A program made the translations under genes and the position numbers. A stretch of DNA of 64,000 nt. Origin: Thermomicrobiales bacterium (GTDB lineage Bacteria; Chloroflexota; Chloroflexia; Thermomicrobiales; UBA6265). Shown here one piece after another: positions 36,389-46,256 of this stretch. The stretch spans positions 124,001 through 188,000 of the forward strand of contig JAWKPF010000007.1 of the NCBI GenBank assembly GCA_041390825.1, given 5' to 3'. Below the pieces are notes generated by a model. The model was not told where the DNA came from and made no database searches. It worked only from the letters and a program-made list of their open reading frames with translations. Position 1 is the stretch's first letter. Each line of letters opens with the position of its first letter.

Positions 36389-37177
36389 ATGACAAAGAAG
36401 CGCACGACGGTGATCGAGGAGATGGGCTGGATCGACAGTGACCATTCGGTCGCCAACCCAACCATAAATCGCGCTGTCTATCAGGGACGCCCGACCGACG
36501 ATCAGATTCTCCTCGGCTGGTCGGCAGAGGACCGCGCGCTGGCGGGAGCCTTCACGCACACCGATCCTTGGCGCGTCATGCGCATCCAGGGCGAGGTCGT
36601 AGCCGGATTCGATGCGCTCGCGGAGATAGGCCCAGCCATCTCCGTCTTCGGTTCAGCACGCGTTGGCCAGGAGTCTCCGTATTTTGCGGCAGCGCGCGAA
36701 ACCGGCAGAAAACTGTCAGAAGCCGGGTTTGCCGTGATCACGGGCGGCGGTCCCGGCATTATGGAGGCTGCCAACCAGGGAGCTATGGAAGCTGGCGGCT
36801 GCTCGATCGGGTTGAACATAGAGCTGCCACATGAGCAAGGGCTCAACTCATTCGTCAATCTTCCCCTGAACTTCCGCTACTTCTTCGTGCGCAAGCTGAT
36901 GTTCGTGAAATACGCCGAAGGATTCGTCATCTTCCCAGGAGGGTTCGGGACGCTCGATGAGCTCTTCGAGGCGCTCACGTTGATTCAAACAGGAAAGCTC
37001 GACGACTTTCCCGTGGTGCTTTTCGGAACGGCGTTTTGGGATTCGCTACTCGACTGGATCGGCCGCGATCTGCTCGACAACAAACTGATCGTCGCTCGAG
37101 ACCTCGACCGCCTGATCGTGACGGACGATGTCGACCAGATCGTGCAAACGATGCTCGACAGGCATAACAACCGGTAG
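36389..37177 (+). CDS. LOG-family (TIGR00730) Rossmann-fold protein
   Basis: The 262-residue protein carries SVFGSARVGQESPYF, ITGGGPGIMEAANQGA and the LOG signature PGGFGTLDELFE. Related proteins include cytokinin-activating phosphoribohydrolases and decarboxylase-like proteins of unknown bacterial role. ATG 36389 has GGAG 7-10 bases upstream. It is divergent from the lipoprotein gene. Confidence 0.88.
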   Translation: MTKKRTTVIEEMGWIDSDHSVANPTINRAVYQGRPTDDQILLGWSAEDRALAGAFTHTDPWRVMRIQGEVVAGFDALAEIGPAISVFGSARVGQESPYFAAARETGRKLSEAGFAVITGGGPGIMEAANQGAMEAGGCSIGLNIELPHEQGLNSFVNLPLNFRYFFVRKLMFVKYAEGFVIFPGGFGTLDELFEALTLIQTGKLDDFPVVLFGTAFWDSLLDWIGRDLLDNKLIVARDLDRLIVTDDVDQIVQTMLDRHNNR

Positions 37178-37431
37178 CGAGAGCGTTCCGGGCCGATCGG
37201 CTGGTCAAGCCCCTATCGAGGGCTCGATGGCTGGCGGCAAGGTCATCCGGTTCGCCTGGCAAAGCGTACGTACACGCAGGCCTCAGGAGTGGTATCCTAG
37301 CCCAGCGGCCGCATCCAGGTTAGTGGTTCCGGGCCCCGTCGCGCTCCAGCGATTGCCTCTCGCACGTTCCACTGGGCAACCGCGACGCGCACGCTACGTA
37401 CTGTCGCAATCGGCTGGGGGAGCCAACTTCG

Positions 37432-39882
37432 ATGAGTCGTCACGAGCTGTATGCGCACCGATATCCGCTCTTGCCGCTCAAGAACGTCGTCATCTTCCCA
37501 CGCAACATCGTCACCTTGCTGGTTGGGCGTCCCCGCTCCATTCAGGCAGTCGAAGAAGCGCTTTCCGGCAATCATCGGTTGGTCGTGACCGCGCATCGCG
37601 ATGCGGACGCGGAGGATCCATCGCCCGACGATCTCTACTCGATCGGGTCGCTGGTCGATCTCGTATCCGTCGAACGGCAACCGAGCAACGCAATTCAGGT
37701 CGTGCTCGAAGGCAAGTCGCGCGTGCGCATCAGCCAGTTCGACACGGTTCGCCCCTACTTCACCATCGCCGCGGAAGAGCTGCGCGAGCCAAAGAACGAT
37801 TCTCCCGACACGCGCGCGCTCATGCAGCACGTCCAGGAGCTTGCCAGCCGATACAACGACGCGCGTGAAAAGATGGCTCCCGAGATCCTGGATATGGTGC
37901 AACGCGCCACCGATCCGGGTCATCTTGCTGACCTTCTGGCGACTCAGATCGTCTCTGAGACCGGACGTCGGCAGCACTTCCTGGAGCTCGTCGAACCGAT
38001 CAAGCGCCTCGAGGAGATCGCGGTCCACCTGGCCGAAGACCTGAATGTGGCCGAGCTCGAAAGCCGCATTCAGGATCGCGTGCGGGAGCAGGTCGAGAAA
38101 CAGCAGCGCGAGTATTACCTCACCCAGCAGCTCAAGGCGATTCACGATGAGCTCTCTGGCGAGGGTGGCAACGAGCTCGACGGATTCCGGCAGAAGATCA
38201 AGAACAGCGGCATGCCCGCGGACATCGAAGACAAGATGCTTCGAGAGGTCGGACGTCTCGAACGCATGCCATCGGTGTCAGCCGAAGCGACCGTCGTTCG
38301 GACGTATCTCGATGTCATGCTCGCGCTCCCCTGGGCCGAGCAATCGGTCGATCGGCTCGACATCGACGAAGCCGAAGCGTTGCTGAACGAGGACCACTAC
38401 GGTCTCGAGCAAGTCAAGGACCGCATCCTCGACTTCCTCGCCGTGCGCAAGCTGCGCACCGAAAACGGGATGAGCGATCGTGCCTCGTCCCAGATACTCT
38501 GCCTTGCTGGTCCTCCAGGGGTCGGCAAGACAAGTCTGGGCCGCTCGATCGCCGCTTCGATGGGTCGCAAGTTCGTGCGCGTCAGTCTCGGCGGCGTTCG
38601 GGACGAAGCCGAGATCCGCGGTCACCGGCGGACCTACATCGGCGCGATGCCAGGGCGCATCATCACGGCCATGCGCCAGGCCGAAACGACAAATCCAGTC
38701 ATCCTGCTGGACGAGATCGACAAGCTCTCCGCCGATTTCCGTGGCGATCCCGCGGCCGCGTTATTGGAAGTGCTCGACCCTGAGCAGAATGCCCAGTTCA
38801 CCGATCACTTCATCGATGCCCCGTACGATCTTTCGAAGGTCCTCTTTGTCACAACCGCGAACTATCTCCAGCAGGTGCCGCGTCCGTTGCGCGACCGCAT
38901 GGAAATCATCGAGATCTCTGGCTACACCGAGGACGAAAAAGTCGAAATTGGCAAGCGATACCTCTTGCCACGCCAGCTCGTTTCCCATGGTCTCAAACCG
39001 GAGAATGTGGATCTGCCGCGCTCGTCCTGGAGTTTTCTGGTGCGTGGCTACACCCGTGAAGCAGGTGTGCGCGAGCTGGAACGCGAGATCGCCGCAATCT
39101 GTCGCAAGGTCGCGCGCGAGGTCGTTCGCGGGAAGCACACCGACGAGCCCATCAGCGTTGCATTGATCGAACACTATCTCGGTCCGCGGCATTTCCAGGT
39201 CGATCACGATCTTGGGGACAGCCAAGTCGGTGTTGCGATGGGACTTGGCACAACGGAGATCGGAGGCGAGCTCATTCCGGTCGAAGTCGCCACCATGCCC
39301 GGAAAAGGAACCCTCATCATCACCGGCCGTGCCGGAGATGTGATGCAAGAGTCGGCGCAGGCAGCGCTTTCCTATGCCCGCTCGCGTTCCGAGCAGCTCA
39401 GCATCCCGCTGAACTTCCGCGAAGTGCTGGACCTGCACATCCATCTGCCGGAGGGCGCGACGCCGAAAGACGGTCCCTCTGCTGGAATCACGATGGCGGC
39501 GGCGTTGATTTCTGCCCTGATGCGCCGTCCAGTGCGCAACGACACCGCCATGACCGGCGAGATCACCTTGCTCGGGCGCGTGCTTCCGATTGGTGGCGTG
39601 AAGGACAAGGCACTGGCAGCGCATCGCCACGGCATCAAGCGACTGATTCTCCCGGAAGAAAACCGGCGCGAGGTGATTCGCATCCCGGAGAACGTCCGGC
39701 GCGACATGGAGTTCATCTTCGTCGAGTCGATGGATCAGGTGATCGCGGCGGCCATCCTCTTCGAATCCGATCGGGAGATTTCGCGCAATGGACGGCACGA
39801 GCCCGATCGGCTCGAGTCGGAACGCCCGGCGTACCCGGCCACACAGATTCCGGCCTCGGGCCCGATCATCTCGGATCTCTAG
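37432..39882 (+). CDS. lon: ATP-dependent protease Lon
   Basis: The 816-residue protein contains, in order, an N-terminal substrate domain (YPLLPLKNVVIFPRN), the Walker A GPPGVGKTSLG, Walker B ILLDEIDKLS, and the protease domain with catalytic Ser in DGPSAGITMAA and Lys in KDKALAAHRHG. Lon removes damaged and regulatory proteins in the cytoplasm. The 254-base upstream gap has no clear heat-shock element that I can identify. It converges with recJ after 27 bases. Confidence 0.97.
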   Translation: MSRHELYAHRYPLLPLKNVVIFPRNIVTLLVGRPRSIQAVEEALSGNHRLVVTAHRDADAEDPSPDDLYSIGSLVDLVSVERQPSNAIQVVLEGKSRVRISQFDTVRPYFTIAAEELREPKNDSPDTRALMQHVQELASRYNDAREKMAPEILDMVQRATDPGHLADLLATQIVSETGRRQHFLELVEPIKRLEEIAVHLAEDLNVAELESRIQDRVREQVEKQQREYYLTQQLKAIHDELSGEGGNELDGFRQKIKNSGMPADIEDKMLREVGRLERMPSVSAEATVVRTYLDVMLALPWAEQSVDRLDIDEAEALLNEDHYGLEQVKDRILDFLAVRKLRTENGMSDRASSQILCLAGPPGVGKTSLGRSIAASMGRKFVRVSLGGVRDEAEIRGHRRTYIGAMPGRIITAMRQAETTNPVILLDEIDKLSADFRGDPAAALLEVLDPEQNAQFTDHFIDAPYDLSKVLFVTTANYLQQVPRPLRDRMEIIEISGYTEDEKVEIGKRYLLPRQLVSHGLKPENVDLPRSSWSFLVRGYTREAGVRELEREIAAICRKVAREVVRGKHTDEPISVALIEHYLGPRHFQVDHDLGDSQVGVAMGLGTTEIGGELIPVEVATMPGKGTLIITGRAGDVMQESAQAALSYARSRSEQLSIPLNFREVLDLHIHLPEGATPKDGPSAGITMAAALISALMRRPVRNDTAMTGEITLLGRVLPIGGVKDKALAAHRHGIKRLILPEENRREVIRIPENVRRDMEFIFVESMDQVIAAAILFESDREISRNGRHEPDRLESERPAYPATQIPASGPIISDL

Positions 39883-39909
39883 CGCCGGAACGACAGTTTC
39901 ACTGCTCCC

Positions 39910-41652
39910 TCACGAGAGCGGCGACGCCTGCGCGGCGCGAAAGTCCTTCACCAGGACATCAAGCTTTGGACCATTCCATTCGCCTTCCCCCAGCGTGAAG
40001 GCAAGATCGATCGCACGCGCGCCGACCAGTTCACGCGAACGTGACGCGGCATTGAAGAAGACTGCTCGCACCGGCCGACCATTGCCAACTGTGAGACTGA
40101 GATGCGCTTTGGTTTGACCTATGGCGTCGTATTTCTGGAGTCTCACATTGCGAAGCACGAACACGGGCTCCTCGTTGCCAGGGCCAAACGGCTCCAACGT
40201 GCGCACCAGGCGAGCGATCTCGAGATTCAGATGCTTTTCCTGCAACTCGGCATCCAGCTGCAACGAGGGCATGATCGCTGGCGTCCGTTCCGCTGCAAGC
40301 TCGGTCAACTGATCGATCAAGCGCGAGACGTTGCCAGATTCGAGGCTCAGGCCTCCCGCCAGGCGATGGCCGCCGTGCGTCCGAAGCAACGGCGCGCAGT
40401 TCGCAAGCGCTCGGGCAACATCGAATCCTTCGGGGGAGCGCATCGAGCCCCGCAGGATTCCATCTTCTTCCACGAGAACGACGGCGGGACGATCATGCGC
40501 CTCAGACAGCTTGGCTGCAACGATGCCCAACACTCCTGCCTGCCATCCTTCGGACTGGACCACCAGCACGGGATGCGACTGCCAGGTCGGGTCGCGCTGC
40601 AGCAAGCGTTCGGCGTCACGTGTGATCTCGTCCGTTGCTCGTTTGCGCCGTGCGTTGAGTTCCTCCAGCTGGAGCATCAACCCCTGAGCAACGCCGAGAT
40701 TGGGCGCAAGCAATAGGTTCAGGGCCAGATTCGGGTCTCCCATTCGACCCGGGGCGTTCAAACGCGGCGTGATCCGAAACGACACGTCCGTGGAGCTCAC
40801 TCGGGTGAGATCGACGTTTGCCGCGCTCGCGAGTGCGGCCATGCCGGGGCGCGTCTCCTGCGCCAGTCTTCTCAGCCCCTCACGGACGAGCACACGGCTC
40901 GCTCCGGTCATCGTCGAAACATCACCGATGAGACCGAGCGCGGCGAGATCCAGATACGACTCGGCGCCGGCATCATCGTCCGCTACACGGAGCCCTGCAT
41001 CTTCGAGCGCAGCCACCAACTGCCATGTGAGCCCGGCCGCGGAAAGCTCTTTGTAGACTCCGCCCTCCGGACGATAGGCGGACACGACGATGGCGTCTTC
41101 CGGGCCGCTATCGCGCATCTGATGGTGGTCGACGATGACCACCTCCATCCCGAGCGCGCGAGCATACGCCACCTTCCCATGATCGGCGCTGCCACAGTCG
41201 AGCGCGATCAGGAGATCGATGTCTTTCTCGAGAAACTCTTCGATTGCGGCTCCGCTCAGACCATAGCCTTCGGCGCGAGTTGGCAGACGAACAGTGGTGC
41301 GGTCACCAGCGCCCGCCGCAAAGAGCGCCAGGAAAAGCATCGCTGCCGACGTCGTCCCGTCGACGTCGTAATCTCCGAAGATTCCGATCCGCTCACCATT
41401 GCGAACGGCTGCAGTAATCCGGTCGACCGCGCGCCCGAAGTCTGGCAATAACGACGAGTCGATCGATTCATCGATGCGCGAATTCAGGAAAGTATCGGCT
41501 GTCGAACGGTCGCGGATCCCCCGCCGGTAGAGCAACGCGTGGGCAAGCTTGTGGTCGTGGATGGGGTCGATACCAGGCGGCACCGGCTCGGGATCGATCC
41601 AGGATTTCGGCCGCGCGCGGGGATCGATCTGGGCAAATCGGCTCGAAGGCAT
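39910..41652 (-). CDS. recJ: Single-stranded-DNA-specific exonuclease RecJ
   Basis: The 580-residue DHH protein has motif I GIFGDYDVDGTTSAAML, ALDCGSADHG, the VVIVDHHQM motif, and the DHHA1 region with HGGHRLAGGLSLE. RecJ degrades single-stranded DNA 5'-3' in recombination and repair. The start ATG is at 41652. The gene converges with lon and is divergent from the L,D-transpeptidase gene. Confidence 0.95.
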   Translation of the reverse strand: MPSSRFAQIDPRARPKSWIDPEPVPPGIDPIHDHKLAHALLYRRGIRDRSTADTFLNSRIDESIDSSLLPDFGRAVDRITAAVRNGERIGIFGDYDVDGTTSAAMLFLALFAAGAGDRTTVRLPTRAEGYGLSGAAIEEFLEKDIDLLIALDCGSADHGKVAYARALGMEVVIVDHHQMRDSGPEDAIVVSAYRPEGGVYKELSAAGLTWQLVAALEDAGLRVADDDAGAESYLDLAALGLIGDVSTMTGASRVLVREGLRRLAQETRPGMAALASAANVDLTRVSSTDVSFRITPRLNAPGRMGDPNLALNLLLAPNLGVAQGLMLQLEELNARRKRATDEITRDAERLLQRDPTWQSHPVLVVQSEGWQAGVLGIVAAKLSEAHDRPAVVLVEEDGILRGSMRSPEGFDVARALANCAPLLRTHGGHRLAGGLSLESGNVSRLIDQLTELAAERTPAIMPSLQLDAELQEKHLNLEIARLVRTLEPFGPGNEEPVFVLRNVRLQKYDAIGQTKAHLSLTVGNGRPVRAVFFNAASRSRELVGARAIDLAFTLGEGEWNGPKLDVLVKDFRAAQASPLS

Positions 41653-41695
41653 CTCAGCTTGTTCTCAGACGGGATCAATAGGGCGAACGTACGTA

Positions 41696-41724
41696 TGGAC
41701 GGCGTTTCCATCGACAACTATAGT
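41696..41724 (+). promoter_or_regulatory. Candidate promoter for L,D-transpeptidase gene
   Basis: TGGACG (41696-41701) and TATAGT (41719-41724) are 17 bases apart in the recJ/transpeptidase gap, matching 4/6 and 5/6 of the consensus. It would give a leader of about 110 bases. Confidence 0.4.
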
Positions 41725-41839
41725 GGTTTCCGTGGCATGGGCCCGCAGCTCGAGCGGATCGAGAAGACGCACTCGCACGCGCCTCCTCTGGCTACCCGTT
41801 CGACATGACCATACGCACGGTATTGCAAAGGGGGTACCT

Positions 41840-43027
41840 GTGCGACCCGCATCCTTTCGTGTCCGAGTGCTTGCAGTCGCTCTGACAATTGCTGGATTGT
41901 TGCTCTCCTCGAACGCTGCGTCGAGTCTGGCGCAAGAATGGTCGCCTCCGCGCACCGTCTGGGTGGCGGACGCCGGGCATACGCTCGATGGATATTTCCT
42001 CGATCTGTGGCGAGAGTATCCCGAGCTCATGGGACAACCGATCACCGAGGAGTGGGAGTCCCCCATCGAGGTCGAGGGCTTCGGGCGAGCAGATCGATTC
42101 GTCCAATATTTCGAGCACATGGCCATTGTCTACGTGGAAGAGGGCGCGGACCAGGAGGAACAGGTTCAGGTTCTTCCCCTCGGGCAGGAAGCCGTCGAGC
42201 GCGATGCTGCTGAGCTTGCCAAGCATTCCCTGCCTTCTTCCGCCACCTGTGGAACGCTGGCTGCGACCGCATGTCTGGAGTTCAAATCGACCAGCCACAC
42301 GATACGTGGCGGGTTCCTGACCTACTGGAATGACCACGACGGAGTCCGATTGATCGGCGATCCGCTGACCGAGGAGTTCGTTTCGAGCGACGGATACACC
42401 ACACAGTACTTCGAAAAGATGGTGCTGCGCTGGAAAGACGGTCTCGCGGTATCACCGCGCGCTGTCGGCTCCGAATCGGCAAGAGCGCAGAAGCTCCCGA
42501 CTGAAAAGATCCACCAGCCGAACGCGGTTCCGGTCTATGACGAGACGCTTTTTGTCGAACCCAAGATCGATCCATCGCAGGTCGTTCCGGGTGGAGAACC
42601 GGTGGTCGGTGTTGGCGCCATGGACGCCGGGCCGGGACCGCAGCAAGGCGCGTTCAAGGAGATCGTCGTTTCGGTCGGACGCCAGTCGCTTTGGGCATAC
42701 GAGAACGGAAAGCTCGTCACGGCTACCCTGGTGAGCACCGGCACCGCCGAGGTGAAGGAAACGACTACGCCGGTCGGCCAATACACCATTCTCACCAAGT
42801 TCCAGAAACAGACGATGCAGGGTGTCATCAACAACGAGGCGTACAAGGTCGAGGATGTCCCATGGGTCATGTACTTCGACAATCTCGGCAACGCGTTGCA
42901 CGGCACCTACTGGCATGATAATTTCGGGCAACCAATGAGCCACGGGTGTGTCAACTTGCCAATGAATGTTGCGCAGTACCTCTACACGTGGGCGCCAGAA
43001 GGCACGGCCGTTTCGATCATTCCTTAA
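41840..43027 (+). CDS. L,D-transpeptidase (YkuD) with two wall-protein modules
   Basis: The 395-residue exported protein starts at GTG 41840, with AAAGGGGG six bases upstream. A basic segment and hydrophobic helix (residues about 8-30) form a signal. Two copies of a G-H-T-x-x-G-x-F-L-x-x-W module follow (DAGHTLDGYFLDLW and TSHTIRGGFLTYW), each with a G-x-P-x-x-E-E end. The C-terminal YkuD domain has HGTYWHDNFGQPMSHGCVNLP, with catalytic Cys. L,D-transpeptidases crosslink peptidoglycan 3-3. The same module occurs in the second transpeptidase (51390-52928). Confidence 0.9.
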   Translation: MRPASFRVRVLAVALTIAGLLLSSNAASSLAQEWSPPRTVWVADAGHTLDGYFLDLWREYPELMGQPITEEWESPIEVEGFGRADRFVQYFEHMAIVYVEEGADQEEQVQVLPLGQEAVERDAAELAKHSLPSSATCGTLAATACLEFKSTSHTIRGGFLTYWNDHDGVRLIGDPLTEEFVSSDGYTTQYFEKMVLRWKDGLAVSPRAVGSESARAQKLPTEKIHQPNAVPVYDETLFVEPKIDPSQVVPGGEPVVGVGAMDAGPGPQQGAFKEIVVSVGRQSLWAYENGKLVTATLVSTGTAEVKETTTPVGQYTILTKFQKQTMQGVINNEAYKVEDVPWVMYFDNLGNALHGTYWHDNFGQPMSHGCVNLPMNVAQYLYTWAPEGTAVSIIP

Positions 43028-43036
43028 GCGACTGAG

Positions 43037-43537
43037 ATGACCGACACCGACCCGTTTAGCCCCGTCGAATGGACGATCCTCACGGAGCTCCCTATCCGTG
43101 TGCTTGCGTCCGCCATGCGCGCGGACAAGTCCGGCGAATTGGGATTGCTCCTCCAGCAAGCCACCGGATTGACCGAGCTCTCATCGCGCGCGAACGAATA
43201 CGCGTCCAGCCCGCTCGTTCACCGGGTCTTCGAGCACTACAAGAATCATGGCGATGGCGAAGCGCAGACGTTGCAGCTGAGCGAGCAGTGGATCGAGCGC
43301 TTGATTCCCGACACGTTCGAACGCGCTCGACAGGCGGCCGAGATCCTGGCCGCCAAAGCCGATCCAGACGATGCCGCCGCCTACAAGCTCTGGTTGATCG
43401 AAACGGCCACCGCCGTTTGCGCGGCCGCGCGTACCGGCGGGTTCCTGGGGTTCGGTGGCGAACGCATCAGCGAGAAAGAGCAGGCCTACCTCGACGAACT
43501 CGCAGTCGCATTCGAGATTCCGGCCGAGATCGAATAG
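43037..43537 (+). CDS. Conserved hypothetical protein
   Basis: The 166-residue product is mostly helical and acidic. Visible features are SPVEWTILTELPIRVLASAM, an NEYASSPLVHRVFEHY helix and a late GGFLGFGGERISEKEQAYLDELA segment. It lacks a signal peptide and known catalytic residues. The start follows the L,D-transpeptidase by 9 bases and the oxidoreductase follows after 14, so it belongs to the same plus-strand run. I do not recognise the family with confidence. Confidence 0.7.
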   Translation: MTDTDPFSPVEWTILTELPIRVLASAMRADKSGELGLLLQQATGLTELSSRANEYASSPLVHRVFEHYKNHGDGEAQTLQLSEQWIERLIPDTFERARQAAEILAAKADPDDAAAYKLWLIETATAVCAAARTGGFLGFGGERISEKEQAYLDELAVAFEIPAEIE

Positions 43538-43551
43538 AGGGGATACGCAGC

Positions 43552-45132
43552 ATGGGGCAACCGGAACGATACGACGCAATCGTGGTCGGATCGGGTCATA
43601 ACGGGCTTATCACGGCTGGCTATCTCGCGCAGTCAGGCAAGCACGTCCTCGTGTTGGAACGGCGCGACATCATCGGCGGCGCTGCCGTGACCGAAGACAC
43701 GTTTCCCGGCTACCGGCTCTCGACCTGCTCATATGTCTGCAATCTGCTGCTGCCCGAAGTGGTCGACGATCTGCAACTCGTGAAGTACGGGTACCACGTG
43801 CGGCCATTCGAGCCGACCTACTTCGTCCCGTTTCCCGATGGCGACTACTTCATGACCTTTCTGGACGGAGACCGAACACGCGAGCAGATCGCCCGGCACT
43901 CGAAAAAGGACGCTGACGCGTATGGCCACTACTGGGCGATGTGGGATCGCATCCTGGACCGGATGCAGCCGCTCATACGCCGTCCGGCGCCCACAGAGGC
44001 CGAGATCGCGGCAGCGTTTGCTGGCCCCGACGGCAAGGAGGATTGGAAGATCCTGACCGAGACGAGCATCGGCGACTTGCTCGACCGGTATTTCGAGTCG
44101 GACAAGGTCAAAGCGCCATATGCCACCGGGGGTGTGATCGGAGTCAACGCTGGTCCACGCGATCCTGGCACTGCCTATGTCAAGTTCCATCATTTGATTG
44201 GATCGATCGATGGGCACCAGGGCGCATGGGGTTTTGTGCGCGGAGGCATGGGCTCTATCACGCAGGCGCTGGCGCACGCCTGCCGGGACCGCGGTGTCGA
44301 GATTCTGACCTCGGCTGAAGTCGAAGAAATCGAGCTCTCGAATGGCGCCGCGACCGGCGTTCGTTTGTCCGATGGGCGACGCTTTGCTGCGCCAATCGTC
44401 GTCTCGAATGCCGATCCCCATCGCACCTTCCTCGGCATGGTGGGCGCCTCGCACTTGCCGGCCGACCTGGTCGCCGGGATCGAGCAGATGCGCGTCAAGG
44501 GGTCGGTCGTCAAGCTGTTGGTCGGCATGGGAGAGTTGCCCGATTTCACCGCGATGCCAGGGAAAGAGGTGGGCGTTCAGCACACCGGCGGAATCGTCAT
44601 CAATCCATCGATCGACTACCTCCAGGCAGCCTGGGAAGACTGCCAACGGGGCAATCCGTCGCGGCTCCCATTCATGGATATCTACATTCAAACCGCCACC
44701 GAGGACGGCACCGGGCTCGCTCCATCGGGTAAGCACACGTTGAGCGCCTTCGTGCAATACGCACCTTATGACCTGGCTGAAGGCACCTGGGACGAGCGGC
44801 GCGCGGAGATTGGCCAGACCATTGTCGACACGATTGCCGCCTACGCTCCCAATTTCCCGGGCGCGATCGAGTACATGCAAGTGCTGGGACCACCCGACAT
44901 CGAACGGATCGTCGGTATCACGGGCGGGAATATCTTCCATGGCGAGATCATGCCGGACCAGATGTTCGGCAACCGGCCGGTCCCGGGATACGCCGACTAT
45001 CTGACGCCAATCGACGGACTCTATCTCTGTGGCAGCGGGGCGTGGCCGGGCGGCGGGGTCTTCGGCGCGCCTGGACGCAATGCCGCATTGCGCATCCTGG
45101 GCGCCTTCGGCGATCCGGCCGTTCGCGCATGA
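43552..45132 (+). CDS. FAD-dependent oxidoreductase (phytoene desaturase/PYROXD2-like)
   Basis: The 526-residue protein begins with YDAIVVGSGHNGLITAGYLA, the dinucleotide-binding Gly motif, and has ERRDIIGGAAVTED, as in CrtI-type and PYROXD2 enzymes. Near the C-terminus CGSGAWPGGGVFGAPGRNAA is the FAD-contact motif. It may oxidise a carotenoid-like lipid, but the PYROXD2 branch has unknown substrates. GAGGGGAT precedes ATG 43552. Its stop overlaps pyrD's start (ATGA). Confidence 0.88.
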   Translation: MGQPERYDAIVVGSGHNGLITAGYLAQSGKHVLVLERRDIIGGAAVTEDTFPGYRLSTCSYVCNLLLPEVVDDLQLVKYGYHVRPFEPTYFVPFPDGDYFMTFLDGDRTREQIARHSKKDADAYGHYWAMWDRILDRMQPLIRRPAPTEAEIAAAFAGPDGKEDWKILTETSIGDLLDRYFESDKVKAPYATGGVIGVNAGPRDPGTAYVKFHHLIGSIDGHQGAWGFVRGGMGSITQALAHACRDRGVEILTSAEVEEIELSNGAATGVRLSDGRRFAAPIVVSNADPHRTFLGMVGASHLPADLVAGIEQMRVKGSVVKLLVGMGELPDFTAMPGKEVGVQHTGGIVINPSIDYLQAAWEDCQRGNPSRLPFMDIYIQTATEDGTGLAPSGKHTLSAFVQYAPYDLAEGTWDERRAEIGQTIVDTIAAYAPNFPGAIEYMQVLGPPDIERIVGITGGNIFHGEIMPDQMFGNRPVPGYADYLTPIDGLYLCGSGAWPGGGVFGAPGRNAALRILGAFGDPAVRA

Positions 45133-46238
45133 GCGCGTGCGATCGGGCGCTCGATTCACTCTATCGACTGTCCAAATCCGGGCTTTTCCACCTCGACCCG
45201 GAGCGCGTTCACGATCGGGCGATCCGATCGCTCGCTCGAACGTCGCGACGTACGCTGCTTCTGAACGCCCTCTTCCTGTGCGCGCCGGAGCCCGATCCTC
45301 GCCTGGCGGTACAGATCTTCAACCAGGAGCTCCCCTTGCCCCTTGGCATCGCAGCCGGGTTCGACAAGAACGCGGTCGCCTTTCCAGCGCTCCTCGCCCT
45401 TGGCTTTGGATCGGTCGAAACAGGAACCGTGACGCCGCTCCCGCAGTCCGGGAATCCTCGGCCGCGTGTCTTCCGCCTTCCGGAGGATCGCGGGCTCATC
45501 AACCGCATGGGGTTTCCCAACAATGGCGTCGAGTCGGTGGTCAACAATCTGATCGCGCTTCGGCAGCCGAGCAGGCTTGTGGGCTGCAACATCGGTCCCA
45601 ACAAGGCATCGGTGGAGGAAGGTCGCGCCCCCGAGGACTTTGCACGGTCATGGAGGCGTGTCGCTCCTTATTGCTCGTACGTCGCCGTGAACATCTCGTC
45701 ACCGAATACCCCCGGGTTGCGCTCGCATCAGCGTGCTGATGCGCTGGATGCAATCCTGCTGGCCGTGCGGCGCGAACGCAACGCGCGGCAACATCGCCCG
45801 TTGGTGCTCAAGATCTCACCCGATCTCTCCGACGATGAGCTCGAGGACGTCGTCTCGGTTGCGTTGAAGCACCGTGTCGACGCGATTGCGGCGACGAACA
45901 CGACCCTCGATCGGCCAGCCACTTTGCGATCGGCCCATGCGCGGGAGTCGGGAGGACTGAGCGGGGCGCCACTTGCGCAACGCTCAGCCGCGATCGTGCG
46001 ACAGTTGGTGCGCCTTGTCGATGGCCAGGCGCTCGTCATCGCAGCAGGCGGCATCTTCACCGGACGGGACGTCCTGTCCGCGATCTCCTCAGGTGCGTCC
46101 TTCGCGCAGACCTATACCGGGTTCATCTACAGGGGTCCGGCAATGCCGGCGCTGGTGCAGCGGGAAATGCTGGACCTCATGGAAAAGCACGGCATCCCGG
46201 ATCTGACCCAGTTGCGCGGTTCTGGCTTTCAGCTGTAG
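45129..46238 (+). CDS. pyrD: Dihydroorotate dehydrogenase (quinone), class 2
   Basis: The 369-residue membrane-associated flavoenzyme has LGIAAGFDKNA, GFGSVETGTVTPLPQSGNP, VNISSPNTPGL with the class 2 Ser base, and AAGGIFTGRDVL. The N-terminal helix expected for membrane binding is present. It passes electrons from dihydroorotate to a quinone. The ATG overlaps the upstream oxidoreductase stop. pyrG and a pyrE-like gene lie elsewhere in the window. Confidence 0.95.
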   Translation: MSACDRALDSLYRLSKSGLFHLDPERVHDRAIRSLARTSRRTLLLNALFLCAPEPDPRLAVQIFNQELPLPLGIAAGFDKNAVAFPALLALGFGSVETGTVTPLPQSGNPRPRVFRLPEDRGLINRMGFPNNGVESVVNNLIALRQPSRLVGCNIGPNKASVEEGRAPEDFARSWRRVAPYCSYVAVNISSPNTPGLRSHQRADALDAILLAVRRERNARQHRPLVLKISPDLSDDELEDVVSVALKHRVDAIAATNTTLDRPATLRSAHARESGGLSGAPLAQRSAAIVRQLVRLVDGQALVIAAGGIFTGRDVLSAISSGASFAQTYTGFIYRGPAMPALVQREMLDLMEKHGIPDLTQLRGSGFQL

Positions 46239-46256
46239 TCCAGGTCGGGACCAGGT

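Noticed and set aside
37207..37224. AGCCC...GGGCT hairpin downstream of the LOG-family gene
   Set aside because: Only a five-base stem with a seven-base loop and no T-run, too weak to list as a terminator.
43729..45159. Long minus-strand frame opposite the FAD oxidoreductase gene
   Set aside because: The plus-strand frame has clear FAD motifs and an overlap with pyrD. The opposite frame has no family features.
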